Counted from the first letter of the stretch, positions 1 to 6,547 are shown. The stretch: 8,089 bases of DNA from Porticoccaceae bacterium (GCA_002720735.1 PBJN01000010.1:22434-30522), one strand, 5' to 3'. Made by a program: numbers and translations. Notes: generated by a model not told the origin, from the letters alone.

Positions 1-1178
1 GCCATATGCTTCAAAGGGCGGATTGATATATCTTGAGAGGCACCTGTATGGCGAAGCCAGTGGGTCGAAGCCGACTTTAATGACTCCGCATCCTCGCGGA
101 AGCCTAGGTTTCTCATGTGTATATAAGTAGCATTAAAATTATCTTGCACAATACGACGTATCTGTCTTGACGACATGCCTCCCACACCTCGGATTTTTGT
201 CACAAGAGCCGAATTTGCATTGAAGCTATGATCGTTTTCTTGTCGATAATTTTTGTATCTCTCAATATACGGAAGGAGTGCGTCGGGAACAGAGACATCG
301 CGAATTTTATTTCCTTTACCAAATACTTTAAACCAATTATTTCCATCGTGGTCCGACCAAAAATGATTCCATATGGGCATCCAATTAGGTCTTTCCGACA
401 ATTCGGAGACCCTCAAATATAGGGATTTCAGCATAGCAATGATAAATAAAGTGCGCTCGTTTCTTGAGTCTTGATCCGCTGTTAGAGAGGCCGTATCAAG
501 GACACAGCGCCATTGAGCTTGTGATAATCGCTTGATATTTTTTTGCGTGACACCCCTCACAAGATAAGGCGATTGTTTTCGTATGGCAGGAATAGGATTG
601 CCAGAAGCATAATTTTCTTCGGTCAAATAGTCAAAGAAACAGGCGATCGCCGAGAAAGATATTTTCATTGCCTGATTTGATAACCTATGTGCTTTTTTGT
701 TTGGCACCGGATTAAGGCCACTCTCTATGGCGGTCATACGATCTTGCTTGGAAATTTTTACCACAAACGGCCTCCACAGAGGGTTCTGACGTTTAGACCC
801 GGAAACTAACTGAAAACGATCATGAACTGCAGTTGCAACCCAATCTGGTGGCGGCTGATTTAAAAAGTCAAAGAAAGATTCCAGATCAGATCTAGTAAGA
901 GTAACCACCGATTTACCGGGAAAACTCCAAGACCATAGTAGAAGTCGTTCAATTTCGTTCCTATAAACTCGAAAGGTAGACTCATTTTTGCGACTATAGC
1001 TTTTTAAAAACTGTTGAGCCTGCAAAAAATCATCCTGAACTGTAGGCACTAGTTCACTCATATTTTTTACAAATAAATTTGAATCTGGGTAGTCACTAAG
1101 CATAGAAAGACCACTCGGTAATCTTATGAACCTTCTGTGAGAGTCAAAAAGCGCTTTCGATTTGAATTTAGTTTTCAT
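1..1178 (-). CDS. Tyrosine recombinase / site-specific integrase, 3' end outside window
   Basis: An open frame runs from an ATG at 1178 to the window edge, giving 392 residues without a stop. An in-frame TAA four codons upstream makes this the first possible ATG; no clear Shine-Dalgarno precedes it. The product is a DNA strand-exchange enzyme of the phage-integrase family. Residues about 45-240 look like the helical core-binding domain, and the catalytic domain follows. Visible catalytic residues are R256 (in SLYLRVSEL), the beta-hairpin lysine K288 (in VFGKGNK) and the H373-x-x-R376 motif (in THWLRHTG). The box III H/W and the nucleophilic tyrosine would lie just beyond the window; from relatives as I remember them, about 30-35 residues are missing. 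It is transcribed away from prc, so any element it mobilises probably lies to the left. I see no partner recombinase, excisionase or attachment site. The family call is secure; whether it is active and which element it serves are unknown. Confidence 0.9.
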   Translation of the reverse strand, partial: MKTKFKSKALFDSHRRFIRLPSGLSMLSDYPDSNLFVKNMSELVPTVQDDFLQAQQFLKSYSRKNESTFRVYRNEIERLLLWSWSFPGKSVVTLTRSDLESFFDFLNQPPPDWVATAVHDRFQLVSGSKRQNPLWRPFVVKISKQDRMTAIESGLNPVPNKKAHRLSNQAMKISFSAIACFFDYLTEENYASGNPIPAIRKQSPYLVRGVTQKNIKRLSQAQWRCVLDTASLTADQDSRNERTLFIIAMLKSLYLRVSELSERPNWMPIWNHFWSDHDGNNWFKVFGKGNKIRDVSVPDALLPYIERYKNYRQENDHSFNANSALVTKIRGVGGMSSRQIRRIVQDNFNATYIHMRNLGFREDAESLKSASTHWLRHTGASQDISIRPLKHM

Positions 1179-1404
1179 TCTATTGTTATGTTACTTTAAA
1201 ACCTATTTTCAGATGTACTTAATTTTGCCAAATGTTAATAAGACCTTTAATTAAGATTAGCGGACATAAATGCAAAGCCCTTAACTAGCCAACTATCTAC
1301 GTAATTTTCCCAAGTGACCACATTCCCTCCTCTCAAAAATAATATTGGAAGTGATTAGCATTTTAACTTAATAAAATCCAGTCACCAAATCAAGAATTTA
1401 CACT

Positions 1405-1433
1405 GTAACAACATCCCAGGCTTCTGATAAAAT
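1405..1433 (+). promoter_or_regulatory. Putative extended -10 promoter for prc-xthA
   Basis: A TG-A-TAAAAT block at 1425-1433 fits an extended -10 element, with TAAAAT matching 5 of 6 consensus bases. GTAACA at 1405-1410 lies 17 bp upstream as a -35 with 4 of 6 matches. Transcription would start near 1440, leaving a leader of about 20 nt before the ATG at 1459 and almost none before the TTG at 1447. This agrees with the later start. The rest of the 280-bp divergent gap (1179-1458) is AT-rich, and I found no convincing promoter in it for the integrase. Confidence 0.4.
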
Positions 1434-1458
1434 CTATTAACAACTATTGGATAAGTGT

Positions 1459-3678
1459 ATGAATAAAATTTTTTTCACGATCTTAATAACCATTTGTACC
1501 GAAAATGCAATTGGTTATGTTTCTCCAAGAATATCGTTTGAAAAAGAGTACAAAGAGCTATATGTGGAGATTGTGGAGAAATTGCAAGATCGTCACTACA
1601 AAGGAGCCATCATTAACGATATTTTTTCTAAAAACTACTTTACCAACTATCTAGAGAATATCGATCCTAATAAAGCTTTTCTATTAAAAAAAGATATAGA
1701 TGAATTCAAGAAATGGCAATATTCATTAGATGACCTTATGATATCTGGAGACATCACCCCAGGTTACGAAATTTACAACCGCCTCTTGAATAGAGCTATC
1801 TCTCAACTGCACTATAATATAGAACTATTAGAAAGCGATTTTATTTTCGACCTTGAAAGTCCATCTTTTTTTGTTACCGACGTAAAAAAGAGAGACTGGC
1901 CAAAAAATTTGGATGCAGCACGGCAGCATTGGAGAGACATTTTAACTGACGGAATGATTCGATTGCTGTTGAACGATAAAAAACCCCTCGACGCAAGAGC
2001 AGCGTTAATAAAAAGATACAAAAACCAGATTAAACAATACTTGCAAAGGAATAGCCAAGATGTGTTTCAACAATATGTTAACTCCTTTGCTGAGCTTTAT
2101 GATCCTCATACAGCTTATTATTCTCCAAGGAACAGTGAAAATTTCCAGATAAATATGTCGCTATCCTTGGAAGGCATTGGAGCAGAATTAAGGACTGAAG
2201 ATGACTATACAAAAGTAATAAGAGTCATCCCGGGTGGTCCTGCAGATCTGCAAGGTATTCTTCAGGCCGAAGACCAAATCATTGGTGTTGGACAGCAAGA
2301 GACACCGATCGTTGATGTCATAGGATGGAGGATAGATAACGTCGTAAATCTGATCAGAGGGCCTAAAGGTTCACTAGTGCGCTTGCAGGTCATACCTGCT
2401 CGGACTGATCACTCAGGAGCTTCAAAGATTATTGAAATCACTCGTGATAAAGTAAAGCTAGAGGAAAAATCAGCACAGAAACATATCATCAAGATAAACC
2501 GCAATGGAGATATTTTTCGCCTGGGCGTGCTCGATATACCAGCGTTCTATATGGATTTTGAGGCATTTAAGGAAAGAGATCCAAACTATAAAAGTACAAC
2601 AAGGGACGTAAGAAACCTACTAAAAGAGCTCGAAAAAGAAAAGGTTGATGGCATTGTTCTCGATTTGAGAAATAATGGGGGTGGTTCTTTAAGAGAAGCT
2701 ATCAACTTGACTGATCTGTTTATCGATCCGGGCCCAGTTGTTCAAATCAGGGACGCGAGGAGAAGAACTTATCAACCAGGTAAAGCGCTATATAAAAGCG
2801 AGTACACTGGCCCTCTTATTGTAGTAACAAATCGACTGAGTGCTTCGGCTTCTGAAATAACGGCAGGAGCTCTCCAAGATTACGGGAGAGCATTAATCGT
2901 TGGTAGTCAAACTTTCGGTAAGGGTACCGTCCAAGATGTTACGCCCCTTACGACTGGGCAATTAAAAGTCACCAATGCAAAATTTTATCGTATTTCTGGA
3001 GATAGCACGCAGCACCGCGGTGTTTGGCCAGATATTATCTTTCCATCTAGCTTCGATCCAGAGGAGGTTGGAGAATCGCACAGAGAGACTGCACTCCCCT
3101 GGGATAGAGTTTCTTCAGTGCGGCACAAGGTTTCGGGTAACCTAAAGCAGTACCTACGTTTTTTGCAGAAGTCACATGAAGTTCGTGTTTCCTCTGGATC
3201 AGATTTTGGCCACCTAAAGAAACAACTCTCCTTAGACAGGGAGTGGAGGGACCAAGATCTTCTATCGCTGAGCTTAGAGGCCCGGCGTGAGCAAATCCAA
3301 AAACTGGAGTCTGCACAACTATTCCTCGAAAACAACCGACGAAATGAACTGAAACTTCCTCCTTACGCAACAATTGACGCTTGGAATCAAGCCGAAAATA
3401 TAAAAAACGCTAAAACCCATGTGATAGAAAAAGGAGACAGTTTATCCCTAATAGCCTCGAGATATAAAGTCTCCATTCCCCAAATTATTGAAGCTAATTC
3501 AATGACCGCTGAAGATAAACTAGCAATTGGAGACACACTTAAACTAGGTAAAAAAAAGAGTATATTTGAGCCAGATCCAATCTTGGAGGAGGCAGGTCAA
3601 ATACTTATTGATCAAATACTTTTGCAATCAAAAGGCATAAAACCGCAACAATTATTTTCTGTTTCTGTGAGGCAATAA
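1459..3678 (+). CDS. prc: Prc/Tsp tail-specific carboxy-terminal processing protease with inserted LysM domain
   Basis: Periplasmic S41-family serine protease that cleaves proteins from unstructured C-termini; in E. coli Prc processes FtsI and degrades the peptidoglycan hydrolase MepS. ATG 1459 is preferred (739 aa): it starts a signal peptide (MNKIFFTILITIC, cut probably near residue 19), is preceded by a weak GGA, and fits the predicted transcript start. An in-frame TTG at 1447 would add four residues. Order: tail-protease N-terminal domain (about 20-210), PDZ (about 235-325), S41 peptidase (about 345-540) with Ser463 in the SASAS motif, Asp474 and Lys488 in FGKGTVQ, spaced as in the E. coli Ser/Asp/Lys set. 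A LysM domain occupies about 653-696, followed by the conserved terminal motif EPDPILEEA (from 704). E. coli Prc is 682 aa without a LysM; the extra domain is unusual. The stop codon abuts xthA. Identity is secure; the role of the LysM is inferred. Confidence 0.96.
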   Translation: MNKIFFTILITICTENAIGYVSPRISFEKEYKELYVEIVEKLQDRHYKGAIINDIFSKNYFTNYLENIDPNKAFLLKKDIDEFKKWQYSLDDLMISGDITPGYEIYNRLLNRAISQLHYNIELLESDFIFDLESPSFFVTDVKKRDWPKNLDAARQHWRDILTDGMIRLLLNDKKPLDARAALIKRYKNQIKQYLQRNSQDVFQQYVNSFAELYDPHTAYYSPRNSENFQINMSLSLEGIGAELRTEDDYTKVIRVIPGGPADLQGILQAEDQIIGVGQQETPIVDVIGWRIDNVVNLIRGPKGSLVRLQVIPARTDHSGASKIIEITRDKVKLEEKSAQKHIIKINRNGDIFRLGVLDIPAFYMDFEAFKERDPNYKSTTRDVRNLLKELEKEKVDGIVLDLRNNGGGSLREAINLTDLFIDPGPVVQIRDARRRTYQPGKALYKSEYTGPLIVVTNRLSASASEITAGALQDYGRALIVGSQTFGKGTVQDVTPLTTGQLKVTNAKFYRISGDSTQHRGVWPDIIFPSSFDPEEVGESHRETALPWDRVSSVRHKVSGNLKQYLRFLQKSHEVRVSSGSDFGHLKKQLSLDREWRDQDLLSLSLEARREQIQKLESAQLFLENNRRNELKLPPYATIDAWNQAENIKNAKTHVIEKGDSLSLIASRYKVSIPQIIEANSMTAEDKLAIGDTLKLGKKKSIFEPDPILEEAGQILIDQILLQSKGIKPQQLFSVSVRQ

Positions 3679-4494
3679 ATGTCTAAACGATTAGTATGCT
3701 TTAACGTAAACGGTATTCGGGCGCGAACAGCACAGCTCAAATATGTTTTGGAAAAACACAAACCAGATATTATAGGTTTGCAAGAGACAAAAGTTGACGA
3801 TGGCTCATTCCCAATTGAAGAGATTTCTGAGTTGGGGTACCACGCTAGCTTTTTTGGTCAAAAGGGGCACTATGGTGTCGCCCTATTAAGTAAAAAAGAG
3901 CCTCTAGAGGTAAGGAAAGGCTTTCCTAACGATCTCAAAGAAGCGCAACGCAGGTTCATTTACGGAAAATATTCATATAAAGAAGGGAATCTGCACGTGT
4001 TGAACGGATATTTTCCACAAGGCGAAAACCGATGTCATCCTGAAAAATTTCCCGCAAAGCGACGTTTCTATCAGGATTTAAGCTCTTATTTGAGTACGAG
4101 CTTTACACCGAGTGACGTTCTTATCTTGATGGGTGACATGAATGTGGCGTCAACAGATGCCGATGTAGGTTTAACGGATGAAAATATAAAAAGGTGGTTA
4201 CGATTGGGTAAAACAAGCTTCCTTCCAGAGGAACGTGGTTGGCTTAAAAATCTTTTGGATTTTGGGCTGACAGATACATTCAGAGAGCATTGGGGGCCTG
4301 ATGAGCGCGTCTATAGCTGGTATGACTATAGAAGTAGAGGGTTCGAGCAGAATCCAAAACGCGGTTTGCGCATAGACCTCATATTAGCATCGAATCCTGC
4401 GAGATTACTTATTACAGACAGTGGCATAGATGTCGATTCCCGAGCGCATGAAAAACCATCTGACCATTGCCCTATCTGGATTGATATGATGTAG
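3679..4494 (+). CDS. xthA: Exodeoxyribonuclease III (AP endonuclease)
   Basis: Cytoplasmic base-excision repair enzyme that cuts the backbone 5' to abasic sites, removes 3' blocking groups and has 3'-to-5' exonuclease activity on duplex DNA. The 271-aa product is collinear with E. coli XthA (268 aa), and all active-site positions are present: Asn9 (FNVNG), the metal ligand Glu36 (LQETKV), Tyr111 (NGYFPQGE), Asp153 and Asn155 (GDMNV), Asp233 (LRIDLIL), and the Asp262-His263 pair (PSDHCPIW). The RRF, GHYGVALL and KRWLR blocks also match. The ATG follows the prc TAA with no gap, and a GAGG at 3669-3672, inside the prc coding end, gives a 6-nt spacing. Translation is therefore probably coupled to prc. 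I see no intrinsic terminator after the stop; dyads begin about 60 bp downstream. The prc-xthA pairing differs from E. coli, where the two genes are unlinked. Confidence 0.97.
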   Translation: MSKRLVCFNVNGIRARTAQLKYVLEKHKPDIIGLQETKVDDGSFPIEEISELGYHASFFGQKGHYGVALLSKKEPLEVRKGFPNDLKEAQRRFIYGKYSYKEGNLHVLNGYFPQGENRCHPEKFPAKRRFYQDLSSYLSTSFTPSDVLILMGDMNVASTDADVGLTDENIKRWLRLGKTSFLPEERGWLKNLLDFGLTDTFREHWGPDERVYSWYDYRSRGFEQNPKRGLRIDLILASNPARLLITDSGIDVDSRAHEKPSDHCPIWIDMM

Positions 4495-4555
4495 CGCCAT
4501 TACTCTAAATTTGCAATACTTTAAAAGAAACAGCTGACCAGCAACGCACACATGA

Positions 4556-4614
4556 CGCGATCCGACACCTTCTCCTACCACAAGTATTATCTCAATCACA
4601 CAGATCGGATCGTG
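4556..4614. repeat. Inverted repeat downstream of xthA
   Basis: CGATCCGA (4558-4565) and TCGGATCG (4605-4612) are perfect 8-bp inverted arms. In RNA, a G-U pair and a C-G pair outside them extend the stem to 10 bp. The 39-nt loop is long and no T-run follows, so it is not a standard intrinsic terminator. It is the first dyad after the xthA stop and could fold in the 3' end of the prc-xthA message. Confidence 0.4.
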
Positions 4615-4630
4615 ATTAAAATCTGATATG

Positions 4631-4649
4631 TGGTCATAAATACTGACCA
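4631..4649. repeat. Short perfect dyad TGGTCA-N7-TGACCA
   Basis: TGGTCA (4631-4636) and TGACCA (4644-4649) are exact inverted copies around a 7-nt spacer. This could be a small hairpin or a dimeric regulator site. No T-run follows on either strand and no promoter or gene is recognisable beside it, so I assign no function. Confidence 0.3.
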
Positions 4650-4689
4650 TCAAACCCGTACTTTAACTTCAAGTGTCAGGCTCATTTTT

Positions 4690-4705
4690 TGATGAAATTT
4701 CATCA
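4690..4705. repeat. 16-bp perfect palindrome
   Basis: TGATGAAATTTCATCA reads identically on both strands, with no spacer. A T-run lies on its 5' side in plus orientation, which is the wrong side for a terminator in either direction (on the minus strand it is followed by A residues). Such a site could bind a dimeric regulator, but no adjacent gene is recognised. Confidence 0.35.
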
Positions 4706-4735
4706 CCTTTAAAATTTTGAATAAAGAATAGCTCG

Positions 4736-4837
4736 GTTTGGCACGTCTTCAAGTGCTTTCGGTTAGCCTCACTGATTACCGGTTAGTCCAAACTTGTGAT
4801 TGTATCTTTTAGCCTTTAAGCATTTTCACAGGCTAAC
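4736..4837 (+). other. Possible structured RNA element with competing pairings
   Basis: GTTAGCCT at 4762-4769 and TTAGCCT at 4809-4815 are both complementary to the single AGGCTAAC block at 4830-4837, giving two mutually exclusive stems: 8 bp with a 60-nt loop, or 7 bp with a 14-nt loop. In addition GTTTGG (4736-4741) pairs with CCAAAC (4788-4793), enclosing small stems CAC/GTG (4742-4744 with 4753-4755) and CGGT/ACCG (4760-4763 with 4778-4781), a possible three-way junction. No known RNA family is recognised, no clear promoter is seen, and chance complementarity in 100 bp is a real alternative. The strand shown is a guess. Confidence 0.2.
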
Positions 4838-5148
4838 ACGCGGTGATCTTTGAGTCTCAACTTAAGAAAATAAAGACCATTAAACAGCTTAACCTCAAGA
4901 ATTATTGTCGTCATATGTCCTTGGCACTTAATTATTTTGCTCGCGACCGTAAGCCATGGAATAAATCTTGTGCATATTAAAGTACTAAACTTGCTAATTT
5001 TTCGGCAAACTATCTTCGATAGATTTACTGACTCTCTTATTTACTAATCATTCCAACCAAGTAACTAGAATTAATTAGATCATGGTCACAAAAAATTACT
5101 AAGTAAGAAATAACACTCCAAAATTTTGACAATCTGGCTCAAGTATTC

Positions 5149-5214
5149 AATTACTGGTAGCGGTTGCAAGAGCACAGATTAGTAACAGGAAGGCTACCAC
5201 TAGCCATAGTAATT
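5149..5214. repeat. Nested stem-loop, 13 paired bases
   Basis: AATTACT (5149-5155) pairs with AGTAATT (5208-5214), and directly inside it GGTAGC (5156-5161) pairs with GCTACC (5193-5198). This gives 13 perfect base pairs with one 9-nt bulge on the 3' side and a 31-nt loop. The bulge contains TAGCC (5201-5205), which can instead pair with GGCTA (5192-5196). A perfect TTGACA lies upstream at 5126-5131, but no good -10 follows at the right distance. It may be part of an untranslated RNA or a remnant end of lost mobile DNA. Confidence 0.35.
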
Positions 5215-5879
5215 ACATTGGTTTCATTACCCTCCCTCAGGTGCGGAGGTTTCGACTTTAACAGGTCATTTAGTACTTTGCTCCAGAGAATTGCAGTTCA
5301 TCATCACAATTCGGGATAACGATAATGTAAGCATACCAATGGTGTACCCTATTTCTTGATCCAATCTTGTCAAGTGGCTTCTTTTGAAGCGAACGTGAAT
5401 GGCTCTTGTCGTTTTCAAACACATAGATCCTTCATTGCATAGATACACCCAATGAGCTCTTTTTGGTCATTAATGTTACTGATGTTGAGCTTATTACTAG
5501 CCCTCTGCTAGAGATGCTGTTATGCCGTTTTTTCCTTCTCAAATGCTTCACTATTGCGCTAGATAAGCAATCATTCCAAAGGTAAATTATTTACTCTACT
5601 CGCAAAATAGTACTCTGTGCAACATACTCCCTCAATGGCCACCTAATTGACGATTGGTTTCCACAGTATCATCCTCCCTGCTACAATCATCTTCCAGTCC
5701 TTTTTTATTTCAATACAACTTAATCAGAAAATATAATTCTTTTTATTCATTAGCATCGAGAGTTTAAAAATCCAGTTTCCGCATTGTTTTCCTCTACCAA
5801 TCAAAACTATCATCAACGACAAATATATGAAGGCACTCAACTTGCAAAAAAGAACTGGCTTTAATTATACCCCGAATAT

Positions 5880-6398
5880 TTAATTACCCGTTGAATGGCT
5901 CACATGCCTACCAAGAGGCAACGCGGAGTCATATTTTCCTCGTTTGACATCCATTGTAAAATGGTATGTTAACCCATTAGAAAACGTCAACATAACAATA
6001 AAGCTACTCAAACTATCGCCCAAAAAATGTGGGTCACGCAACATCAAATGTTTTCCACCAGGAGCAAAGAGGATTTCCTCTCGAGGATTAATCTTTATAT
6101 CTAACAACCTAGACATTGTTACGATCTCTCGGTGCTGCGTTGTCTCATGGATCTCAACACTATCGTAAGCAGGACTGGCCACATTCACTAATGTCAAAGT
6201 CTCTGTTCCATCATTTGTTAATGAAAAATAACCTGCGGTTACTTTTGAGTTTGGCGGCATAGCTGGTGTCCATGCATTCGTTACAGTAACCTGGAGAATT
6301 TTAGACTCTAGCTGATTTTGATGATGTAATCCAAGCAAACAGCTACTTGCAAATTGAGTACAAAATAAGATAAATCCCAAAATAACCTGCTTATTCAT
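5880..6398 (-). CDS. PCu(A)C-family periplasmic copper chaperone, putative lipoprotein
   Basis: Periplasmic Cu(I)-binding protein of the PCu(A)C (DUF461) family; characterised members deliver copper to the CuA site of cytochrome c oxidase. ATG 6398 is chosen (172 aa): GGGGAG lies 9 nt upstream and a signal peptide starts at once (MNKQVILGFILFCTQ). The upstream in-frame ATG at 6452 would place 18 charged residues before the signal and translate through a perfect dyad. The family copper motif H-X10-M-X21-H-X-M is exact, at His84, Met95, His117 and Met119. The domain spans about 36-150. ASSC at 17-20 is an imperfect lipobox, so membrane anchoring through Cys20 is possible but uncertain. The short tail is rich in basic residues, including two histidines. 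The gene stands alone, with no SCO or oxidase gene beside it here, so the CuA-delivery role is inferred from the family. I saw no clear terminator downstream. Confidence 0.93.
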   Translation of the reverse strand: MNKQVILGFILFCTQFASSCLLGLHHQNQLESKILQVTVTNAWTPAMPPNSKVTAGYFSLTNDGTETLTLVNVASPAYDSVEIHETTQHREIVTMSRLLDIKINPREEILFAPGGKHLMLRDPHFLGDSLSSFIVMLTFSNGLTYHFTMDVKRGKYDSALPLGRHVSHSTGN

Positions 6399-6430
6399 AA
6401 GATCCAGCTCCCCTAACGATATTATTTGAA

Positions 6431-6444
6431 CAGACTCCAGTCTG
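6431..6444. promoter_or_regulatory. Perfect dyad CAGACT-CC-AGTCTG upstream of copper chaperone
   Basis: Exact 6-bp inverted arms around two bases, 33-46 bp upstream of the preferred start of the copper chaperone gene and just upstream of its ribosome-binding site. A weak -10-like TAATAT (minus strand, 6424-6419) lies immediately downstream, which is where an operator could act. A leader hairpin is the alternative. I do not recognise it as the box of a named regulator. Confidence 0.35.
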
Positions 6445-6460
6445 GGAGCCATAAAACGCG

Positions 6461-6477
6461 TATGTGAAAATCACATA
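6461..6477. promoter_or_regulatory. Perfect dyad TATGTGA-AAA-TCACATA, candidate operator
   Basis: Two exact 7-bp inverted arms around a 3-bp spacer, 63-79 bp upstream of the copper chaperone start. The TGTGA/TCACA half-sites resemble CRP-family boxes, but the spacer between them is 3 bp rather than the 6 bp of a CRP site. A TAATAT at 6489-6484 on the minus strand could be a -10, placing the dyad at the transcription start; its -35 (GATTTT) is poor. Function as an operator is inferred. Confidence 0.4.
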
Positions 6478-6547
6478 GAAGGCATATTAGAAATTATTAA
6501 TAACATAAAATCACGCTTTACCTCTAATAACATTTATGTCATGACTG

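Larger units (their letters stand above)
4495..5879. other. Long convergent intergenic region, no recognisable gene
   Basis: About 1.4 kb separates the 3' ends of xthA (plus) and the copper chaperone gene (minus). All six frames are broken often and no translated stretch resembles a known family. The longest candidate with an ATG and a plausible Shine-Dalgarno (AAGGA) is a 52-codon minus-strand frame at 5266-5424, with a basic N-terminus and a hydrophobic middle; I do not regard it as established. The region holds several short inverted repeats listed separately, plus weaker ones at 5010-5022, 5231-5249 and 5497-5511. I found no canonical hairpin with a T-run for either flanking gene. Convergent gaps normally need only a terminator, so the length suggests decayed genes, untranslated RNA or lost mobile DNA. 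Confidence 0.7.

Noticed and set aside
228..422. Plus-strand 64-codon frame
   Set aside because: It is antisense to the integrase catalytic domain and lacks any family signal.
2985..3373. Two minus-strand open frames inside prc
   Set aside because: They lie antisense to a well-supported protease gene, show no family resemblance and are explained by the coding frame opposite.
4690..4705. Intrinsic terminator of xthA
   Set aside because: The T-run precedes the palindrome in plus orientation, and on the minus strand the palindrome is followed by A residues, so neither direction gives a stem followed by a U-tract.
4762..4837. GTTAGCC/GGCTAAC repeats as an integron attC site
   Set aside because: attC sites run from RYYYAAC to GTTRRRY; here the order is reversed (GTT first, AAC last). 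The integrase shows no IntI-like features and no cassette genes are present.
5126..5154. Promoter with a perfect TTGACA
   Set aside because: No acceptable -10 hexamer occurs at 15-18 bp spacing; the best match is 3 of 6.
5164..5322. Plus-strand frame with a signal-like stretch RLPLAIVITLVSLPSL
   Set aside because: It has no ATG, begins only at a TTG without a ribosome-binding site, overlaps the nested stem-loop, and has no recognisable family.
5046..5579. 11-bp direct repeat AATCATTCCAA at 5046-5056 and 5569-5579 as element ends
   Set aside because: Flanking bases do not extend the match, no transposase or integrase lies between the copies, and an 11-mer repeat in AT-rich DNA can arise by chance.
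5864..5869. Minus-strand TATAAT just after the copper chaperone stop
   Set aside because: No -35 element, no extended TG, and no recognisable gene downstream.
5944..6168. Plus-strand 74-codon frame
   Set aside because: It lies wholly antisense within the copper chaperone gene, whose metal-binding motif is exact.
6461..6477. CRP binding site
   Set aside because: The TGTGA and TCACA half-sites are separated by 3 bp instead of the 6 bp needed for a standard CRP site.
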